The notes under the pieces: generated by a model | Told to the model about the DNA's origin: nothing | Database searches by the model: none | Seen by the model: the letters and a program-made list of their open reading frames with translations, nothing else | Translations under genes and position numbers: made by a program | Part shown: positions 1-11,900 of the stretch, piece by piece | Numbering within the stretch: the first letter of the stretch is position 1 | Layout of the letters: each line of letters begins with the position of its first letter | Assembly (NCBI GenBank): GCA_032158295.1 | Contig: CM063247.1 | Span: 11,021,899 to 11,085,898, forward strand | Source: Pycnopodia helianthoides | Lineage: Eukaryota > Echinodermata > Asteroidea > Forcipulatida > Asteriidae | Direction of reading: 5' to 3' | DNA: 64,000 bases

Positions 1-839
1 CAGCAGGTATGACTCATAGGAGTGGGAGGAGGGGGTGGGTAGAATCTGAGTTTAGTAGAATCAGAGAGTTGTTGTCATCCTGGGGTCAAGTAGGAGTCCA
101 ATCCTGAGTCAGTTGGTCCGAGTCCAAATCTGAGTCACAAATCACTTTACACTTTAGTAAACCATTACAGGAAGTCTTCTGATATCTGAACAGATTACGA
201 ATTAGAAATGACGACCAAGGTTTCCAATATTAAGTGCTTTGTACTGAACTTCTAGTGTAAAAAGGCAACAAATAGTTAGTGTGAACTTGTACTTGCTGTG
301 GTGCCAGACATTTTTCCCCTCACCCATTGTGACAACAAAATAAGGATCCCAATTAAAATTCATAAAAAGCTATTGTTGGCAAAAAATAACACTCACTCAG
401 AGCCAAGTCCGAGACTTTAGCCGATGTGACTCAAGTCAAGTCCAAGTCACAAATCACAAGTCTTGAGTCGCACTCAGACAAAGTTAAGACATTGTTGATA
501 GACCATGTTTGGGAGATGTTGATGCTAGATGCCTACAGTGGAAGCCCTTGTAACAGTACATGCATTCTCAACATTATGCACTGATGGAAAACCTTTCAAT
601 TTCTGATGCCACCAATGAGTCTCCATAGTCTTTATTTCTGAAAATGGTTTACTTTAAACCCAAGTTGTTACATGTACCAAGGAGGAAGGAACATGTACCA
701 CTAATGTGCATGTTTCCACCATACACTGTACAAATAAAGTATTACCCAAATCGCGGGTCCTTTCTCTATGCCCAAACCAAGAGAAGTACGTGTACATGAT
801 ACAGGTGTAGCCACCTGCTAATTAACTGTATATTTATAG
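1..839. other. Left-edge non-coding sequence with GAGTC-rich clusters
   Basis: No exon is supported here. Two stretches, about 78-142 and 398-480, are dense in degenerate GAGTC/AAGTC/GAGTCC units and share the string gagtcacaaatcac or a close variant. They look like the two ends of a repeat or a degenerate satellite. The rest is unremarkable AT-rich sequence, presumably an intron of the gene ending at 1073. Confidence 0.35.
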
Positions 840-1073
840 GTTCAGTTTCAGGCTCAGCTGGTGTTACAAGCCATTACTGACCCTGAACAAACTGGGTCTC
901 CTGACCCAATCACGATACCCCCAACCTCATTATCCAGACCTCCATCATCAGTTTCACTAACAGCAACCCTTACTGCAACTTCTGTCGACAGACAGCTGGT
1001 CTGTGTAACCAACTTCTCAACATTGGAAGGAGATCTTCCATCCATGATCCAAACGATCACTAACCAAATGTGA
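840..1073 (+). CDS. Candidate terminal coding exon of an unrecognised + strand gene
   Basis: The sequence tatttatag ends at 839, a usable acceptor. An open frame then runs in phase 0 from GTT at 840 to TGA at 1071-1073, 77 residues. The peptide starts VQFQAQLVLQAITDPEQTG, continues with a Ser/Thr/Pro-rich stretch (ITIPPTSLSRPPSSVSLTAT) and ends IQTITNQM. The composition looks coding rather than random, and no repeat family seen elsewhere in the window overlaps it. I do not recognise the protein. The antisense frame over 854-1084 is also open, so strand choice rests on the acceptor and the clean stop. If real, the gene enters from the left edge and is convergent with the LAS2-like gene. No upstream exon was found in bases 1-839. 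Confidence 0.4.
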   Translation, partial: VQFQAQLVLQAITDPEQTGSPDPITIPPTSLSRPPSSVSLTATLTATSVDRQLVCVTNFSTLEGDLPSMIQTITNQM

Positions 1074-1487
1074 CCCTGGTTCATGACTCAACTTGGCTGT
1101 CTTCACCCTACTCCCCAGAGAGGGGTGTAAGTAGGTGACCTGGTTACCTCTTGACCCCCATAAGGGTGGGTGGGTGCACCCGTAGAGTGCTACCATGTCT
1201 TCAGAATTTTGAAACAATTTTTGATGATATTCAGAGCGCAGGTTTAGATTTGGAGTACAGGATTGGTAATTGTCAAAACAAAAACAGATTCATTTCAATC
1301 TGAAAGCTCACTAATATTAAAGTTTTTAAAAACAAAACCTTCGTAGAATTGTTTCATGTCTGGCACACTGTCACTCAGAGGTTTGGTTTGTCTTAACAAA
1401 CTCTTCTATTGTTTTCACAGCACATAGACTTGCATCTGGCAAGCAAAGTTTTAATACAACATAAAAGTCGGCAACCCTGCTGTCACC

Positions 1488-1773
1488 GTTGTCAAGTGGT
1501 TGGACTGCAGGACTTGCAATCACAAGATTGTGGGTTTGAATCCGGCCACGCTAACCAGTGATTTCACAAGGACTAGAATAAGTATTGTCGTCTAGTTACT
1601 GAATCACAATTTATAGATTTGTGCAATTCATAATCACAGATGTTAAACCAGTGTTTGTATGAGAGAGATTGTCTGTTACCAGCTTGGCGTTGATATCCCC
1701 CCTTGTGGGAGCTTTGCTGAGTTCCCTTCGTTGGGAAGATCATCTGTACAAACAACAAACAACAAACAACTGT
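1488..1773 (+). repeat. tRNA-derived SINE, family 1, nearly full length
   Basis: The head (about 1492-1550) has a tRNA-like A-box region (caagtggttggac) and a B box (gggtttgaatcc). A body of about 200 bp follows, ending in gggagctttgctgagttccc and a (AACAAAC)n tail at 1752-1771. Pieces of the same family recur at 2805-2940 (body) and 3727-3800 (3' end with tail). This is the normal structure of a Pol III SINE with a short repeated tail. Confidence 0.75.
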
Positions 1774-2804
1774 CGAAGTTTAGGGTAACAGCATTCTAGG
1801 AGGACCCCACAAATCACCATCAGCCAGATATAGACACACACAGAAAAACCACAACAAAATATAAACCTTTATCTTCTTCTCCAAAACCTGACCACTGTAT
1901 TTGAAGGCATTTTCACACCAGTTTGTTTGATGGTGTGCTGATTGATGGTGTACTGATTCAAAACCAGTGACGTACCTTCCCTGAACATGACAATTTAAAG
2001 TTTTTAGCTAATTTTGAAAGATTTTGAAAGCTGTAAATCTTTGTTTTCACCCCCCAAAACTGGCCCTCTCTATTTGCAAAGCTGTAGTCAGGGGAGTACA
2101 AGGAAATGTCGGATTTAATTTCAACTTTAAAGGCATGTCTGGAAAAGAAATACAATAGTAACAACAATTCATATAGGTTAATAACCTGCTTTTATGGGAC
2201 TTGACATCAGGTCAAAGGGCAAAATGATAAAAGGCAGAAGTCACAAAACACATGGCTTTAACAACTCAGGGGGCTTGGAAGAACACTCATTTAAAGGGAA
2301 GAGAACTGCATTTATCTGTTTAAAGGGAAGGTATCTGATTGGTAATCACTCTAAAAATTTATGAGAATAAAACCTTACTTGGTAAGAAGTACAGCAACTT
2401 TCGATAGTATAAAGCATTTTGAGAAATATTTCAATTCAAAATAATGTGGATATGGAAACAGATGTCAGTTTTTATCCCCCAAAATTTGAATCTGAGAAAC
2501 ATTTCTGTCAGAAACGTTTTCAGATCGTGTGTTCCTATTAGGGATTATTCTTCATGCGTGGACATAACCGCTCCAGATTTTTGAAATGAAATTTTCACAG
2601 GTTAGTTTTATTGTACATATCTACATTTATATAGGAATAAAACAATCAAACGGTTCAAAAAACAAAGGTATAATTTGCCTTTAAAGGAAAATCGTTGTTT
2701 TTTGCTTCGGAAGTGTTTAAACTCATTTCCAATCTCTAGTTTTCAATATACACACCATCTGACCAACCTGTAAAACTTTCTAGGTATTCCTGTTTTTAGT
2801 CCAA

Positions 2805-2940
2805 GCTAACCACTGATGTCACAATGACTAGAATAGAATAAGTATTGTCGTCTGGTTTATACTGAATCACAATTTATAGATTTGTGCAAATCATAATCAT
2901 AGACGCTAAACCAATGTTTGTATGAGAGAGATTAGCTATG
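2805..2940 (+). repeat. SINE family 1 fragment (body)
   Basis: This segment repeats the body of the 1488 element: gctaaccactgatgtcac, then agtattgtcgtctgg, then tttgtatgagagagatt. The tRNA head and the tail are missing. The next SINE (family 2) starts immediately after it. Confidence 0.65.
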
Positions 2941-2961
2941 GCATTTACTTAATACACAGGT

Positions 2962-3300
2962 GTATTTGCGTGGCGGTTAAGAGCATTGGACTCAAGTTCT
3001 GGGTGCTTCTGATCAGCAGAGTGTGGGTTCGAGTCCCAAACATGGCACTTGTTTCCTTGAGCAAGATACTTACTGCTTCACCATAACTACTTTGTCCTTT
3101 GGATGGGACATTAAGCCTTAGATCCTGAGGACTACAATTGGTAGTGCATGTAAAAGAACCCAGAACACTTATCATGGAAGCGTAGGGGTTAACCCCAGTG
3201 TTTCTGGTTCACATAACACGCACCCTTGTTTACAGGTTTCCTCAGGCTTATAAGCTACAGTGATTAAGTTCACTTATGGGGCATCCATGGTTTTATTACC
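2962..3300 (+). repeat. tRNA-derived SINE, family 2, long form
   Basis: The head reads ggcggttaagagcattggac and the B box gtgggttcgagtccc, like a tRNA with a long variable arm. The body contains the family-wide string cctttggatgggacattaag, a middle part tagtgcatgtaaaagaaccc, and a 3' part ggtttcctcaggcttataag. Other members lie at 13375, 16455, 16810, 21183, 22790, 25725, 28935 and 52595. The minus-strand frame that crosses it is not a gene. Confidence 0.75.
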
Positions 3301-3316
3301 AGAAATATATAATTAA

Positions 3317-3702
3317 AGGAACATTACAGAATTGGTAAGAAAAAAACTTGTAAAATTTACTTTTTGATCACAGATTTACATCAAATTACTTGGTCTAATG
3401 ATGATGATAGTAGAAAACATCCCTTGAAATATTTCTGTCTGAAATGCCATATGTGATGAGAAATGAATAAACTAATTTTCCGATTGGAGTTTATCGCTCA
3501 GTGAGCGTTTTATTCATATGTTGAATCTATATGATTTCATGCAGATGTGTAATCGGTTTTTCACTATTTTTCTCGTGACCCAGATGGCCGATTGATCTCA
3601 AACTTCTACAGGTTTGTCAGTTTATGTATATGGTGGATTACATAAAGTGCTTACACTGCCAGCAACTGTTTTGATAGCAAAAACCAATTCTGTAATGTTC
3701 CT
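3317..3702 (+). mobile_element. TTAA-type MITE, family A, copy 1
   Basis: The ends are inverted repeats: AGGAACATTACAGAATTGGT at the left and its complement at the right. TTAA precedes the left end (3313-3316); the right flank is TTCA, a decayed duplication. An internal hairpin is made by aaatgaataaac and gttttattcattt around cgctcagtgagcg. The 133-residue open frame from 3614 is element plus SINE tail and is not a gene. Confidence 0.85.
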
Positions 3703-3726
3703 TTCAGAAATTATAATAATGACAAA

Positions 3727-3800
3727 AAATATCCCCTTGTGGGAGCTTTGCGGAGTTCCCTTGTTGGGAAGATCATCTCAGCAACAAACAACAAACAGTG
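3727..3800 (+). repeat. SINE family 1, 3' end only
   Basis: The string ccccttgtgggagctttgc followed by gggaagatcatctc and an AACAAAC tail matches the last 75 bp of the SINE at 1488. It is a 5'-truncated copy next to MITE copy A1. Confidence 0.6.
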
Positions 3801-4147
3801 AAAGTGGTTTATTAAACGGATTGTATGCACCCTCATATCAGGCAATTTATTTCAACTGCAGTGCAATTAAAATATCCAAAAGAGATTTGGTGGTCGTCAA
3901 ATTCTATTTTGACTTTAACAGAACTTCGAATGAAAAATATATCTATGGATTGATGCTGGTACGAAATTTACAGGGAAAGTCCAAGAATTTGTACATATTT
4001 TGTATGGGACATTAATATTAATAGCAAATCAGACAGTCGTTGATTTTAGTGATCTTTATTCTAATGTTGTGCATTCTGCAAGATGAATACCTGAAGGAAT
4101 TTATGTAATAGTGGTGAGGGGCTGAGGGGGCTGAGGGGGGGGGGATA

Positions 4148-4373
4148 TCAGGTTAGCTCAGTGGTTTCTTTTCCTGTCTTTCACCTTTGTGGACCCCGGT
4201 TCAAATCCAACCTCAAACCAGAGCCCTGCATGTGGACTGGGTTTTCAGTCCCTACCTGATTGCGTGGGTTTTTCCGCCCACATCTAAAACTGAACATTTC
4301 TTCACGTTTCTCATTCACCATCCTGTTATTGACGATTGCGCTGTTGGATGTGTAAATCAATCAATCAATCAAT
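4148..4373 (+). repeat. tRNA-derived SINE, family 3, with (ATCA)n tail
   Basis: The A box is ggttagctcagtggt and the B box ccccggttcaaatcc. A roughly 150-bp body with gcgtgggtttttccgccc follows, then the tail aatcaatcaatcaatcaa. The TCAA-type tail and tRNA head make this a separate SINE family. Only one copy was noticed in the window. Confidence 0.7.
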
Positions 4374-4527
4374 AATTGACATGTTACGTGAGAGCTAACC
4401 CTGAATTTGGTACACTAATCCTATATTCTCCAAATGATGTACCTCATGGAAAAAAAAAAAAATTATGAGCAACCAAAGGCTTTCAAATGGACAACTAGTT
4501 GCCCTTCACAAACTCAGCTTTGTTTTT

Positions 4528-4775
4528 GAAAGGCCGGCAAGGGCACCAATGCATTTTTTCCTTGGTGAAGGGCACCTCTAGGTGGAAATTCTAAAGTTAT
4601 ATCGGAACATTTTAAGGGGCACCGAGGCAATGACCAGGGGGAAACCAAGGCAATTGCCTGTTGCCTCTGTGAAGTATCAGGCCTGAAACTGGAAATTTTT
4701 TAAGGGGCACCAAGGCAATGACCAAGGGTAACGAAGGCACCTGCCTATGTTCCTCTGTCAAGCATCAGGCACGCA
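4528..4775. repeat. Two diverged copies of MITE family D, side by side
   Basis: The strings aaggggcaccgaggcaatgacc and aaggggcaccaaggcaatgacc each sit before a caggc- end. They match the interior of the CAGGCCTG family whose intact copies lie at 14034, 25262 and 29514. Borders are decayed and no target duplication is visible. Confidence 0.5.
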
Positions 4776-5040
4776 AACAACCATGAAAATAAAACATAGT
4801 TCAGTTTGAGAGAATACATGACACTCTTATAAATAGACCACATTTTGGCAGACTTCCAAGTACATAATTCATGTACATGAAAGCTACAACAAAAGAATCA
4901 TGTGGAGATTATGGAGGACTTTGGGGACACAACAGGGAAATATGAACCAATACACTTGTGTATAATGTACATTACAGTTCCACTAAATCAAGGCTCAAAA
5001 TTAACACTGCATAACCTCTCACCAGCAGTAAACTTTGTTT

Positions 5041-5050
5041 TTTCCCCCCG

Positions 5051-5081
<31 letters not shown>

Positions 5082-5345
5082 GTAATGCTTGCCTAAAGTG
5101 GGCAGTTTGGTGGGTAAGAGAGCATTGTTTTAAGGATTTTAAAAAAATATATATATAAATATAACATCAGGTAAAGTTACAAATGGTGTTGGGTAAGGGA
5201 GAATAAAGATTTGATTCAATGCTTGCGATAAGAGTGCTGATTCTATGTGCTCAGTGAGAGACCTGTGTGATTTTAACGGAACCCCCCCCCCTCCCCAATA
5301 TCTCTTCTTCTTCTTTTTCTTCTCCCCCCCCCCGCCCCCTCTAAA
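5041..5345. repeat. Homopolymer and C-rich low-complexity region
   Basis: A T-run of more than 25 bases lies at about 5050-5079, a short (TA)n near 5150-5160, and a pyrimidine block with several C runs at 5281-5340. Both open frames over the block are artefacts of poly-Pro and poly-Gly/Lys coding. Confidence 0.8.
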
Positions 5346-5594
5346 CAGGGACTGTGTGCAAGAAGATGTCTCACAGGCCAACAGAAATGTCTATCCATTA
5401 CGTGGCATCATGCATCAGTTCAATAACTGACAATAAATTGGAAAATATTTACAAATGCCAACCACCTGCTTCATTTACAAAAATAATCCACACATTTTGA
5501 CAGGATTGATGAGACCTGGAAATATGCAAAACATGACTAAGTGGCAAGTGCCGTTTGGTTGAAGCATGATCGTTAACAATGAAGCTTAAGTTAA

Positions 5595-5925
5595 AGGGAC
5601 ACATTTCCTTCGGATTGGGTGGTTTGGGCTATAAAAAGCATTCGTTTTGAAATGAATATGGTTAGAAAAATGTTTTAAAAGTAGAATGTAATGATCCACA
5701 CAAATATCCCTCAAAATTGTTTGGTTTTTCCTTTTACTTCGTAAGTAACATGTTCCGCCATTTTTCAGAACCAAATTTTCATGGACCGTTTTAGTTCACA
5801 GAGTAAAAGGAAAACCAGACAATTTTGAGGGATGTTTATGTGAATCTTTACATTTCAAAATTTTGTCCAACCATTCATTTTATAACAGATACTTTTTAGA
5901 GCCCAAAGCGCAGCAACATGTCCCT
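5595..5925. mobile_element. TTAA-flanked foldback MITE, family C, copy 1
   Basis: TTAA lies at 5591-5594 and again at 5926-5929. The left arm begins agggacacatttccttcgga and the right arm ends gcagcaacatgtccct. The two halves are long imperfect inverted repeats: for example tccctcaaaattgtttggtt against aaccagacaattttgaggga. The element would fold into one long hairpin. Confidence 0.8.
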
Positions 5926-6380
5926 TTAAGTACCAGCACATTCCACAGGCTCTTCTGGAAATTAAACCCATGAAAAACAACCCAACAACAACAACATAAC
6001 AGAATAATACCTTTTGAAAATACAGGAAGTTGAAATTGTTCCAATTTTTGTTATCGAACTGTACACTTGTCAAAAATGGAAGGTCTTCATTCCAACCTTG
6101 TCCTAGATGGCCAAATGGTGGCAGCAGACATATTTTATGGTGTCCAAAGATAAGGTGTGGCTTTGCAAATCACTATTGATTTCCACTACATTTCACTGTT
6201 ATTTTTGTACGTGGTTTCCCATCCTGCTGTTAATGTGGGGCATGAAACCGTGGCAATCTGGACCTTCCGTACATATGTCATCTATAATTAGTAGTTTCTC
6301 AAGGCAGTCTTATTTATCACTCCATAACCACTGCAAGGTTTTGGAATGCCCTTCTGGCTTCAAAAACCCCCTTTATTTAA

Positions 6381-7108
6381 AGGGGCACATTCAGTTGCCT
6401 TTGGATTGGGCAAATTTGGGCTATAAAAAGTGTTTGTTATGAACTTAAAGGAACATTACAGAATTGGTAATTGTAAAATATACTTTTGATCACAGATTTA
6501 CATAAAACTTACACGGTCTAATGATGATGATAGTAGAAAACATCCCTTGAAATATTTCTGTCTGAAATGCCATATTTGATGAGAAATGAATAAACTAATT
6601 TTCCGATTGGAGTTTATCACTCAGTGAGCGTTTTATTCATTTGTTGAACCTATATGATTTCATGCAAATGTGTAATCGGTTTTTCACTATTTTCTCGTGA
6701 CCCAGATGGCCGATCGATCTCAAACTTCTACAAGTTTGTCAGTTTATGTTGCTTACACTGCCAGCGACTGTTTTGTTAGCAAAAACCAATTCTGTAATGT
6801 TCCTTTAATATGGTTGGAAAGATATTTGAAAAGTATACTATAATGATTCACATAACTATTCTTTAAAATTGGGTGGTTTTTGTGTAATTTCAAGACAGAA
6901 TACGATTTGCTATTTTGTACATGTATAACCAAATTTTTGACTCCACAAAATGGCGGCCGTATGTTACCCTAGTTGTATTTCAAGAGGAAAATTTATATTT
7001 TTTCATCACTACTTACTAACTACAACACACTGTGAACAACTCTTAAAAAGGAGAGTCATTCCGAACAGAAAAAAATTATGACTTGAACTTTGAAGGCAAT
7101 GTGTCTCT
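6381..7108. mobile_element. Foldback MITE family C, copy 2, split by a family A MITE
   Basis: The left part (6381-6444) starts after TTAA with aggggcacattcagttgcct. It is interrupted at TTAA by MITE A2 and resumes as tatggttggaaagatatttg, the same order as in the uninterrupted copy at 5595. The right end is near aaggcaatgtgtctct (about 7092-7108). The right border is approximate. Confidence 0.65.
6449..6804 (+). mobile_element. TTAA-type MITE, family A, copy 2 (nested)
   Basis: The terminal inverted repeats are the same as in copy 1. TTAA is present on both sides (6445-6448 and 6805-6808). The copy is 356 bp and lies inside a family C foldback element. Confidence 0.9.
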
Positions 7109-7179
7109 ATAAACATCAACCATAAGTATCAAGAAAACTATAATGTGCACTTTAAAATACTCCTAAGTTTTATCCAACA

Positions 7180-7500
7180 CAATCCGAACTAACCCAAAAC
7201 AAAAGGATCAAGAAAGAAAACTCTAAAAGGTTCCAAGTGTCTATAATTCAAACACACTCCAAGATACCCCACAATCAAAAGTTACAAGAAATCAACACCA
7301 TGTACAAATGTATGTACCACCAGTCTCAAAGACTTTGCAGTATCATCCAACACACTCCAAGATACCCCACAATCAAAAGTTACAAGAAAACATCACCATG
7401 TACAAATGTATGTACATACATTGTACATTCCCACCAGTCTCAAAGACTTTGCAGTATCTTTCAACACACTCCAAACTACCCCATAATCAAAAGCAACACA
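7180..7500 (+). repeat. Tandem repeat, unit about 100-115 bp
   Basis: The unit start aacacactccaagatacccc occurs at about 7250 and 7348 and, diverged, at 7463. Each unit continues with aatcaaaagttacaag, atgtacaaatgtatgtac and accagtctcaaagactttgc. A more degenerate copy precedes it (7180-7245). A (CA)n run follows at 7497-7512. The open frames here are repeat-derived. Confidence 0.7.
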
Positions 7501-8733
7501 CACACACACACAAAAATCAAAAGTACAAGTATCAAGAAAAGAGAACATGATGTAAATTTACGCAAAAGGACTCATTAAAACTCTTATCCTCCAAAATCTT
7601 TCTATATCCTCTTTGCCCAAATGAGAGATTCAGGCATTCCAATTATAAAGTCCAAGTTGGAGGATACTGAAGGATTGAGGTCACCTGAGAGCATATGGGC
7701 CTATGGAGTAAGTGTTTTCCTGCAATACATTTCAAGTCGTCCCTAAACCAAAAAGCACAGGTCCACTAAAGCGCCTATAGACAAGGTCCCTTTCAACACA
7801 TTCCAAGCCCCATCAAAACCAAAACCGCATAGTAAAACTCCAAGCACCTAATTTGTATCGATAAAACGTCAGAGAAAATGTCTGTATCTATAAATTGTGG
7901 GAGCCACTTTTTTTCCTTTTTTTTTCAATTTGATGGAGTAATATTGAACATGACTTTTTTAAGGATCCAGATAATGTGTCTCGATCTCTCTCCTGGGATG
8001 AAGGGGTTTGTTTTGAAGTTTGTTTTCGGAATGTTTCAGGATCATAAAACCTTCCTGTGATTCCCTCTCTGGAGAGTCCAATGTGGGTTTAGGAATTTCA
8101 AACGATTGGGTCTTGGGATACGATGAAATATTGCTCTATTCTTTCTTCTTTATGACAAGAGACAAAAGGCTTGTGCAACATAGAGGTGAGAAAATGGTCA
8201 ACGACATGAAATAACATGAACGAACCAGACCTGATTTTGAAATGGAAAAAAATCATGAAAACGAATCAGTTGACAAATGTGCTCCACTACCGCAGCAAGA
8301 GACTTTATCAGTAATTGCGAGAGCTAAAATGTGTAAAATCAAGATGTTTACAATGAATGAGACTTGCAAGTGTTTTGAAATGCTAGACTGAAAGGTGGAG
8401 CCCCCCCCCACCCCAATCTAATTTCAAAATGGCTGTAACTGTAAAATCATAGAGATACAGTAGATCTTGTCTTTGATTAGCATTCTTGAGGCACTAGTAA
8501 AAGTTTGTATGGCATAATATCATTAGTTCAGCAAAATTTTACATCCATTTTGGTTGTGTATGTTTTGAGCAAATTCAGTCGGATTCAGTCAGAAGTTAGT
8601 TTTCCTCTAACACAGATACTTCCATAACAATGACAATAACCATAACATGAGCCAACTTGAAGTAAAAGAATGTGCTGACCAGTAAATAACAAAATTACAA
8701 AATTGAACCCTGATGATACTAATGGGTACTGAC

Positions 8734-8955
8734 CTTTGACCCAGACTGTGGTGACCAGGACGGGGATGATCGGATTGATGAGAGAACTTCTCCCGCCTCA
8801 TTGGTAGGCGCTTGGACCTCATTGGTAGGCACTTGGGCATCTTTGGTGGGCGATGATGCCGTGGAATTCGGGGCCATCCCTTGCAAGGTGAACAGCATGT
8901 TCTTCAAAGCTTCCACAGGACCTGGTTGTAGTCCACCTGTCAGTTTCTGGCTCTG
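8734..8955 (-). CDS. LAS2: LAS2-like exon with the GPVEALKxMLF motif
   Basis: The acceptor is ggttccag|CAG and the donor TCAAAG|GTCAGT. The exon is 222 nt, 74 codons, phase 0 at both ends. It reads QSQKLTGGLQPGPVEALKNM, then LFTLQGMAPNSTASSPTKDA, then a short internal duplication (QVPTNE / QAPTNE) and a Ser/Pro-rich end. GPVEALK plus MLFxLQ is the most recognisable LAS2 motif. The last exon, expected to hold a leucine-rich helix, was not located. Confidence 0.75.
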
Positions 8956-11900
8956 CTGGAACCAATTTCACAGGGATGCTTAAGCACAAGAAGTCGCTTA
9001 AAAATTATGCTGAGGGTTGGTGATCATTCGCGAATGCTGCGGCCAGAGATGGGGTTGGTACCCACTGTCGCCTCGCTAAACGCAGATGAATTTGACACTG
9101 TACTCAGCTAAAAATTTCACAATCGACTGTTTTTGTATCTTTCTTGATAGTTTTGACTATACATCAGTGCTTTGTTGACAAAAAACCAATCTATGACGCT
9201 AACTTTAAAGCAATGTACCTACAGAATAAGGACCAAACAGACCCCCAAAAATATTTGAATTTGTACAAGACTTGCCAAAAAAAAAATTCTTGATGTTTAC
9301 TTTCAAGCTAGCTTTTCTCCCAAACGTGTCAATGTGTTTCAAATACTTAATTTAATTACTTATAAGCTTATACATATACTGTCCATTAAATCGATCATTC
9401 GAATTCAGTATAAAACTATGAAGTATTCATGCATACTCGAGAGTCTAAGGGCAGAGTTATTGACAAGAAACTCCACTAACCTCGTCAACGGACCTCAGGC
9501 AATCGTCCAAGAACTTAGCAACGATATCTTGATGATGATTAGCATCAATACCCTGTACAGATTTAAGTGGTTTGCTGTATGGATGAAAAAAAGGAAAGAA
9601 AACAGGTTCTCTGGTCAACCGGATAATGATTTGGGGCTTTGCATGATGGAATAGGTCACTATTCTTTCAAGGACACCATGAACAAAATATCTCAAAGGGC
9701 GTGCATAACATTGGTAAGATTGAAAACATAAATGTCACAGATTTGCACAAGTTAAATGGTATAAAGATGGCCATGGTAAAGAACTTCCTCTGAACTTGAT
9801 TTGCTTGAAATCTATAGTTCTGAAGAAATGCATAAAACAATTTCAAAACGGCTTTTTAAAAAATGCATAAAACAATCGCGAGTCCAAAACCTGATGTTTG
9901 AAAAGATACAGTGAAAAGATACAGTGAAAAGATACTTTTCACAATCTTCTAGTGACTCCGTTGATCAATTGAGCTTAAAGGTTGTTTAGTTTGTAATTTC
10001 ATGTATGTTGGGTCACATAAAGTGCGAGTACTGGGTCCAATTTCATTAGAGGCACAGAAACTTGCTTAGCAGAACAAGGTTACCAGCCGACATTCCCCAA
10101 AAATTACCTTGTTGCGACTGGTACCCTACTAATTTTTGCTTAGCAAAGATATTTGCTGAGCAGTTTCTGCAAAACAGATTTATAAAATTGAAATTTGTCC
10201 CTGATCTAAAGAAATTTGAACAACATGAATATATGCATGATATGCATAAAATTCCCAATGAGTGAATCACATTATTTGATCAACTCAGAGCCCAAGTGTA
10301 GACAAAGCACCAAATAATAAAGATAGAATAGAGCTTTTCTATCTTTTATAATGGTCCCAATTTGAATGCTATATTAGGAAAAACACCTCAGAACCAGTCA
10401 AAATTCTCTCCAACTGGTCCACCTGTGGTGCAGTTTTAAAAGGAACACTAATTTATACGAAAAATAGACCAGTGAATAAAAAGCTGAGGGACTAAGCGAA
10501 ACGACAAGCTAACTGGTCCCACTGGCTAGTTAAGGGCAAACGCTGAGAGAGTACATGTCTTTATTGAAAGTTCTATGGGTTAGTCTGGTTGAATATTTCT
10601 TGGTGGAAGTTGAGTGGGATTGGAATAACAACAAGGATATACCTTCTCTGTGATTTAATGGGATGTTCACATTGGGAGCACACGCAAAATGCAATAATCT
10701 TTTTTAATGGGGGGAACAGTGCAACAGATTCAATGAACGGATTATAAACATTAAGATACAACCCCAAACCACATTTGTTTGGGTCTCCCAGGAATTGAAA
10801 TATAAGCCCTCTAGAACGCTCCATAACACTCCCAGCAAAGACTTTCACCTCATGTGTGTTCAATCAACGCAAAATGTTCCAACCGTAAAATTTCTTTGGG
10901 GGATTTGTATTTTTCTTTTCTTTTCTTCTTTCTTTTCTTCTCTTTCTTTTCTTCTTTGGGTCATTGGACTACTTTGAGAAATTCGCTGGGGAGGTTCAAT
11001 GCACAGAACCGTAAACAGCCTGTGGGTGTCTGTTTTGAATAGCTGTTTATGTGACAACCGCTCTGCCTCGAAGGGTACTTGGAAGTTTGCCAAGTTCTGC
11101 GGTGTTTGTGAACAAAAATTTGCGCTGAAGGCGGGGCCCCGCTCTGTCTGGCCACACTAAAACTTACTTCACTGAAGTTGAAAGGCACCTACGTGTACAC
11201 TGAACTAAATCCCTGCATGGTGTTGGTAACATGCACGTATGCAGGTATTCAATTCAACATTGCACGTAGGCTATTTTGAAAATACAGGAATTGCTTTCTA
11301 TTCCAAAAATTAATGATGTAAGATTGCATTTAACAGTGAGTTTTGAATTCTGAATATAAACATACTCTAGATATCTGAGAACTGGTGGGAGTCATGGGTT
11401 CAAATGCCATCGAAGTAGTTCATGTATATGCCTGTGGATTTTTCTTCCAAAGGACTCGGGAAAGCACTAAGTATACAATGCTTATCACACACCATTGTAC
11501 ACACATTCTATTTTTTGCATCTCTGTGGAGACATCTTTTGTTCTTTCCTTTGTCCCTGTAGTTAAGAACCTCCCATAGACTTCGAACACAAAATTCCGTG
11601 TGGAGCAACCCAGTCTTTAGAATTTCCCTATGGAGACCCTTTGTTATCCCTTTCTGTTTTGTTCTCGGTCTCCATAAGGTAGTGAAAATGAAATCACAGT
11701 GTCGCGTAAAAACTAACATAATCATAATCTTTATCTCTGATGGAATTTTCATATCTATTTACAAACAATAATAAAGTGAAATGAGGATCTTTAGCTTGAT
11801 GCTACCATGTCCAAGGACCAGACATTACCCTTAGTCCTGTACTCCCCAAAGGACCTACTTCTAACTTCTAGAAACATTCAATTTAGGACACATGTGATCC

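Larger units (their letters stand above)
1074..8733. other. Intergenic/3' region between the convergent genes, mostly repeats
   Basis: Besides the repeats listed separately, I see no exon I can support. The terminal exon of the LAS2-like gene should lie here, because its exon at 8734-8955 ends in a splice donor in phase 0. I scanned for a short minus-strand exon with a leucine-rich C-terminus and did not find a convincing one. Confidence 0.4.

Noticed and set aside
3614..4015. Plus-strand open frame of 133 residues
   Set aside because: It starts inside MITE A1 and continues through a SINE 3' tail; it is not a gene.
9334..9654. Plus-strand open frame of 106 residues
   Set aside because: The minus strand at 9481-9552 gives a better-supported exon in phase with the LAS2-like gene. 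The + frame begins in AT-rich sequence without a start context.
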